A stretch of DNA of 7,210 bases from Gammaproteobacteria bacterium (GTDB lineage: Bacteria > Pseudomonadota > Gammaproteobacteria > Eutrophobiales > Eutrophobiaceae), in the NCBI GenBank assembly GCA_012270695.1, contig JAAXHV010000037.1:1-7210 (forward strand), given 5' to 3'. A program made the position numbers and the translations under genes. Below the pieces are notes generated by a model that saw only the letters and a program-made list of their open reading frames with translations, was not told the DNA's origin and did no database searches. Positions 4,259 through 7,210 of this stretch are shown one piece after another (the stretch's first letter is position 1; every line of letters starts with the position of its first letter).

Positions 4259-6886
4259 GTGTGCGGGGATGGCGATTTGACATGCTTGCCCGGTATTGTT
4301 TTTAGCTGGGCATTATATTTTTCATCAATGCTGGCCACCCAATACGCTGTGGCTGGCGAAAAAGTGTATTTCGATATCCCCTCGCAACGGGCGGCTGTTT
4401 CCCTTACAGCTTTTGCTAACCAGGCCGGTTTAACGCTGATTGTCCCTTATGACATAGTCAGCGAAAAGAAGACGAACCGGCTTGTGGGTGAGTACCAGGT
4501 AGAAGAAGCAATCAAAATTCTTCTCGATAGAACTGGCTTAAACGCAATAGTGGGTAAGGATAACCAGTTGAAAATTACCGTAAATCAGATCTCAGGGGAG
4601 CAAGATAATATGAAAAACGAACCAGTAAAAGCAGTCGGACTACTCGCTTTCATGACATCGCTTCTGGCGGCTTCACCCGCAAGCGCGCAAGAACCGGCAA
4701 GCAGGTCGAGTGTATTGGAAGAAATTGTCGTGACCGCACAAAAGCGTGAACAAAGCCTGCAGGATGTGGGTATTTCGGTAACTGCGTTTTCCGGTGAACA
4801 ACTTGCCGGGCTTGGTTTGAATAACAGCAATGAGCTGGTCTATTTCACGCCAGGACTGACTCTTCAAAACGTCGGTGGGGAGGGCAATATCACCTCACTA
4901 TCATTGCGTGGCATAGGCCAAGGTGATTTTAATGACCACCAGGAATCACCCGTCGCTATTTATAACGACGAAGTTTATAACGCCTATATGGGCGCGACGA
5001 ACACGGTGCTGTTTGACCTTGAACGCGTTGAAATATTGCGTGGGCCACAGGGCACCTTGTTTGGAAGGAATGCGACAGGCGGCCTGATTCACTATATCTC
5101 ACAAAAGCCCACTGAAGAGGTTGAGGGCTATGGTGATTTATCGATTGCTGAACACAGCCATGTCCGTTTCGAGGGCGCCGTTGGTGGCGGCATAACTGAT
5201 ACCGTGTTTGCCCGTGTTTCAGGTTTCGTAAACAAACATGATGAGTATGTTGATAATTTGGCCGGGCCCGACGGTAACGAAGCCGATACCTGGGCAATCA
5301 GGGGACAATTGGATTTTCAGCCGACAGACAAATTGAGCGTGCTCTTGAAAGCCGAATATTACGAGACTGATATCAGCCATTGGCATTATGAAACAGTGCC
5401 GGCATTTACAGACCCGACTGACGGTTTTGCCAAACGAGTCCCGGCAAACCAGAATATGTGGGCGGGCATTTTTGGTTCTTCCTGTAATGGTTGTGATGCC
5501 TTTGGTTTTAATGAAGCGGCAGATGGCGACCCTGAAACTGTTAATATGGATGCTGTCGAACATGCGGTCGCAGCGCGTGGAGAATCACCGGGCGGCCTGA
5601 AACGTGACGGTATCCTGGGTTCCGTGACCATAAACTGGGAATGGGACAATGGTATGACTTTCACCTCAATCACGGGCTATAGCGAGCACAACAAATTCTT
5701 TAACCAGGATTCCGATGGGAATCCTTTCCCACTCGTTACATTTGGCACCGATACCAACGCACAACAGTTCAGCCAGGAATTACGACTGGCCGGTGAAACA
5801 GATAAAATGCGCTGGGTTACGGGTTTCTATTATTTCGAGTATGACTCGGATATTGTCCTGGATGTAGGTTTTTTTGCCCCCAGCGCATTCTTTACCGATC
5901 AAGAGGTGTTTACTAAAAACTGGAGTATTTTTGGACAAGTTGAATATGACTTTGCGCCGGATTGGACGGTTATTGCCGGGCTTCGTTACCTGGATGAAGA
6001 AAAGGAAATGGACGCAAGCGGAAGTATTGCAGGATTTATTGCCGGCCTTGCCATACCCCGTCTTGCCGGTTCATTCAATACTGAACTTTCACCTTATGCA
6101 AAAGTCGAAGAAGACGATATCGCCGGCAAATTTCAGCTCAACTGGCGCATCAATGATAACACGCTTCTCTATGCTGGCGTGTCAAGAGGGGTAAAGGCTG
6201 GCGGATTTAATGGCGTCTTCGGACTTCCCGGCGCCTTCTGGAACATACCGTACAAGCGTGAAAAACCCATTACCTATGAAGCGGGATTCAAGACAACGTT
6301 GCTTGATGGCCGAGCCCGATGGAATACCTCATTCTATTACTATGACTACCAGGCATTTCAAGCCTTTGCCTACCTGGCGCTTTCTCAACAGGTGTTTAAC
6401 ACACAAGCGGAGGTATACGGCTTCGATACCGGATTGCGGGTTACGCCGGTCGATGGATTGGACCTCATGCTGGGTCTGAATGTCATGGATGCGGAAGCAG
6501 AAAACGTGGGTAACTCGGGAGGTTACGTGGCAAATCGTGACCTGCCGAATTCACCTACGGTACAACTTAATGGTGTGGCGCGCTACAGTTGGCCTGCATG
6601 GAATGGCGGCACCATGGCCGTACAGGGTGATTTTAATCACCAAAGTAAAAATCACTTCCAGATTTTCAATGATCCGGTAGGCACGATTAGTGGCTATGTC
6701 GTTGGTAATGCCCGTTTGTCGTACACCAGCAGCGGTGAACGCTGGAGCGCTGCAATCTTTGTCAAGAACATAGGCGACAAAGAATATGTTACTTCAATTG
6801 CCAATAATTCCAGTTTTGGGTTGATGCAGTATTTCTATGCGCGCCCGCGTTGGGTGGGCGGTCAGATAATTTATCACTGGAATTAG
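4259..6886 (+). CDS. TonB-dependent receptor with N-terminal STN signalling domain and an internal second signal peptide
   Basis: Outer-membrane ligand-uptake receptor and signal transducer of 875 residues. Order: hydrophobic export signal (about 11-33, ending AVAG), STN domain (about 36-110, VYFDIPSQRAAVSLTAFANQ onward), an unexpected second signal peptide (118-144: MKNEPVKAVGLLAFMTS then LLAASPASAQ), TonB box (EEIVVTA, 154-160), plug (about 163-283, with SLSLRGIGQGDFN and RGPQGTLFGRNATGG), then a beta-barrel to the end. Cys409 and Cys412 (CNGC) probably form a disulfide in a surface loop. GTG at 4259 is chosen because AGGAAGG lies six bases before it, but the first 24 residues carry no Lys or Arg, which is odd for a signal peptide. 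A single-base change in the T5 run at 4299-4303 would instead join a basic N-terminus from ATG 4240 or 4282. An internal ATG at 4610 with a good ribosome binding site would give a 758-residue receptor without STN. The ligand is not evident. Confidence 0.93.
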   Translation: MCGDGDLTCLPGIVFSWALYFSSMLATQYAVAGEKVYFDIPSQRAAVSLTAFANQAGLTLIVPYDIVSEKKTNRLVGEYQVEEAIKILLDRTGLNAIVGKDNQLKITVNQISGEQDNMKNEPVKAVGLLAFMTSLLAASPASAQEPASRSSVLEEIVVTAQKREQSLQDVGISVTAFSGEQLAGLGLNNSNELVYFTPGLTLQNVGGEGNITSLSLRGIGQGDFNDHQESPVAIYNDEVYNAYMGATNTVLFDLERVEILRGPQGTLFGRNATGGLIHYISQKPTEEVEGYGDLSIAEHSHVRFEGAVGGGITDTVFARVSGFVNKHDEYVDNLAGPDGNEADTWAIRGQLDFQPTDKLSVLLKAEYYETDISHWHYETVPAFTDPTDGFAKRVPANQNMWAGIFGSSCNGCDAFGFNEAADGDPETVNMDAVEHAVAARGESPGGLKRDGILGSVTINWEWDNGMTFTSITGYSEHNKFFNQDSDGNPFPLVTFGTDTNAQQFSQELRLAGETDKMRWVTGFYYFEYDSDIVLDVGFFAPSAFFTDQEVFTKNWSIFGQVEYDFAPDWTVIAGLRYLDEEKEMDASGSIAGFIAGLAIPRLAGSFNTELSPYAKVEEDDIAGKFQLNWRINDNTLLYAGVSRGVKAGGFNGVFGLPGAFWNIPYKREKPITYEAGFKTTLLDGRARWNTSFYYYDYQAFQAFAYLALSQQVFNTQAEVYGFDTGLRVTPVDGLDLMLGLNVMDAEAENVGNSGGYVANRDLPNSPTVQLNGVARYSWPAWNGGTMAVQGDFNHQSKNHFQIFNDPVGTISGYVVGNARLSYTSSGERWSAAIFVKNIGDKEYVTSIANNSSFGLMQYFYARPRWVGGQIIYHWN
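4595..4612 (+). promoter_or_regulatory. Internal ribosome binding site and in-frame ATG within the receptor gene
   Basis: GGGGAG (4595-4600) precedes ATG 4610-4612 by nine bases, in frame with the long receptor (codon 118). The codons that follow encode a textbook Sec signal peptide: a Lys-bearing start, a hydrophobic core, then ASPASAQ. This is the layout of a free-standing receptor gene. Whether the site is used is not known. Confidence 0.6.
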
Positions 6887-6940
6887 GGAACCTCTCACAA
6901 GTCCAGAATGGACTTGTTCAGAGCTTTTCTGGATTAGGGA
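6877..6940 (+). repeat. Near-identical direct repeats bracketing a hairpin
   Basis: CTGGAATTAGGGA (6877-6889), which contains the receptor stop codon, is repeated as CTGGATTAGGGA (6929-6940), differing by one A. The 39 bases between hold the hairpin at 6892-6923. This could be the footprint of a small mobile or palindromic element, or a chance duplication. Confidence 0.4.
6892..6923 (+). terminator. Hairpin between convergent genes, probable terminator
   Basis: ACAAGTCC (6897-6904) and GGACTTGT (6910-6917) form a perfect 8-bp stem with the loop AGAAT. An outer CTCT (6892-6895)/AGAG (6920-6923) extends it across a small internal loop. The downstream T run is short and interrupted (CTTTTCT), so termination of the receptor transcript is likely but not textbook. 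There is no T run on the other strand. It lies between the ends of two converging genes. Confidence 0.5.
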
Positions 6941-7210
6941 TTAATGCCAGAGTACGCGCAGGAGTTTTGTCGCTTCGGCGAGGCTCTCCAGGTTGTGCAC
7001 GGGTAGAAAGTGGTCAAGAAAGGGCAGGGCCGTTTGCATCCCCTTACACAGGGGTTGGTAGTTGGCGTTGCCCAGCAACGGGTTCAGCCAGATGATCTTG
7101 TTGACGCGCCGCCGCAGCTGTTCCATCTCGTTACGCATTAAATCAGCGTCTCCCTGGTCCCAGCCGTCACTGAGGATCACGGCAATGGTATGGGAACTCA
7201 GCATCTGGTG
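6941..7210 (-). CDS. CoxE-like VWA-domain protein, C-terminal part (runs off right edge)
   Basis: C-terminal 89 codons of a protein resembling the CoxE family (VWA domain), which accompanies molybdenum hydroxylases such as CO dehydrogenase and is linked to maturation of their metal site. Seen here: HTIAVILSDGWDQGD, then LMRNEMEQLRRRVNKIIWLN and PLLGNANYQPLCKGMQTALP, ending FLPVHNLESLAEATKL. The ILSDGWDxGD strand and the IIWLNPL...Y.P...GM..ALP block are characteristic of the CoxE C-terminus. The stop is TAA (complement of 6941-6943). An ATG at 7204 is in frame, but codons continue past it to the window edge, and the metal-binding N-terminal half of the VWA fold must lie there, so this ATG is almost certainly internal. 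It converges on the receptor gene. It may serve the hydroxylase at 254-2449 or another one outside the window. Confidence 0.82.
   Translation of the reverse strand, partial: HQMLSSHTIAVILSDGWDQGDADLMRNEMEQLRRRVNKIIWLNPLLGNANYQPLCKGMQTALPFLDHFLPVHNLESLAEATKLLRVLWH

Noticed and set aside
4192..4306. Short frame starting ATG 4192 and overlapping the receptor start
   Set aside because: It lacks a ribosome binding site and stops at TAG 4304-4306; kept only as evidence in the receptor-start ambiguity.
6850..7095. Plus-strand open frame at the right end
   Set aside because: Overlaps the hairpin and runs antisense to the CoxE-like coding region, whose motifs are convincing.
1..7210. tRNA, rRNA, CRISPR array, riboswitch or transposase gene
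   Set aside because: No tandem spacer-repeat pattern, cloverleaf-like segment or transposase motif was seen on either strand; all gaps between genes are shorter than 120 bases.

Overview
The window looks like a proteobacterial chromosome segment. A gammaproteobacterium (or a sphingomonad-like alphaproteobacterium) rich in TonB-dependent receptors (TBDRs) is the best guess. The reasons are the receptor style (TonB box and plug reading EEIVVTAQKREQ...DVGIS), the FecI/FecR surface-signalling pair, the Tat-exported molybdenum hydroxylase and the CoxE-type protein. The assignment is inferred from protein style only; no rRNA, tRNA or taxonomic marker is present.

Layout. (1) 1-149, minus strand: the first 49 codons of a TBDR that runs off the left edge. 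(2) 150-253: a compact divergent promoter region in which two sigma70-like promoters appear to share one AT-rich core. (3) 254-2449, plus: a Tat-exported molybdopterin-binding subunit of the xanthine dehydrogenase/aldehyde oxidase superfamily (isoquinoline 1-oxidoreductase beta-like). No 2Fe-2S partner gene lies beside it, and two family-hallmark residues appear replaced. (4) 2450-2513: a 64-base gap with a perfect 9-bp inverted repeat abutting the next start. (5) 2514-3086 and 3079-4146, plus: an ECF sigma factor of FecI type and its FecR-type membrane regulator, overlapping by 8 bases. (6) 4147-4258: a leader with a 10-bp palindrome and a strong ribosome binding site. (7) 4259-6886, plus: a TBDR with an N-terminal STN signalling domain. 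Inside it, at codon 118, is a second complete signal peptide with its own ribosome binding site. (8) 6887-6940: a hairpin bracketed by near-identical direct repeats, between two convergent genes. (9) 6941-7210, minus: the C-terminal part of a CoxE-like VWA protein that runs off the right edge.

How the genes may work together (inference). FecI, FecR and the STN-bearing receptor form a standard cell-surface signalling unit: ligand binding at the receptor is passed through the STN domain to FecR, which releases the sigma factor to transcribe the receptor gene. The Tat-exported molybdo-hydroxylase would act on the periplasmic side on a substrate brought in by one of the two receptors. The CoxE-like gene fits this theme because CoxE-family proteins accompany molybdenum hydroxylases and are linked to maturation of their metal site. 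The substrate cannot be read from the sequence.

The most unusual feature is the nested receptor gene: a signal peptide plus STN domain fused in frame to a second, apparently complete, receptor precursor. This suggests either dual translation starts giving signalling and non-signalling receptors, or a recent module fusion.
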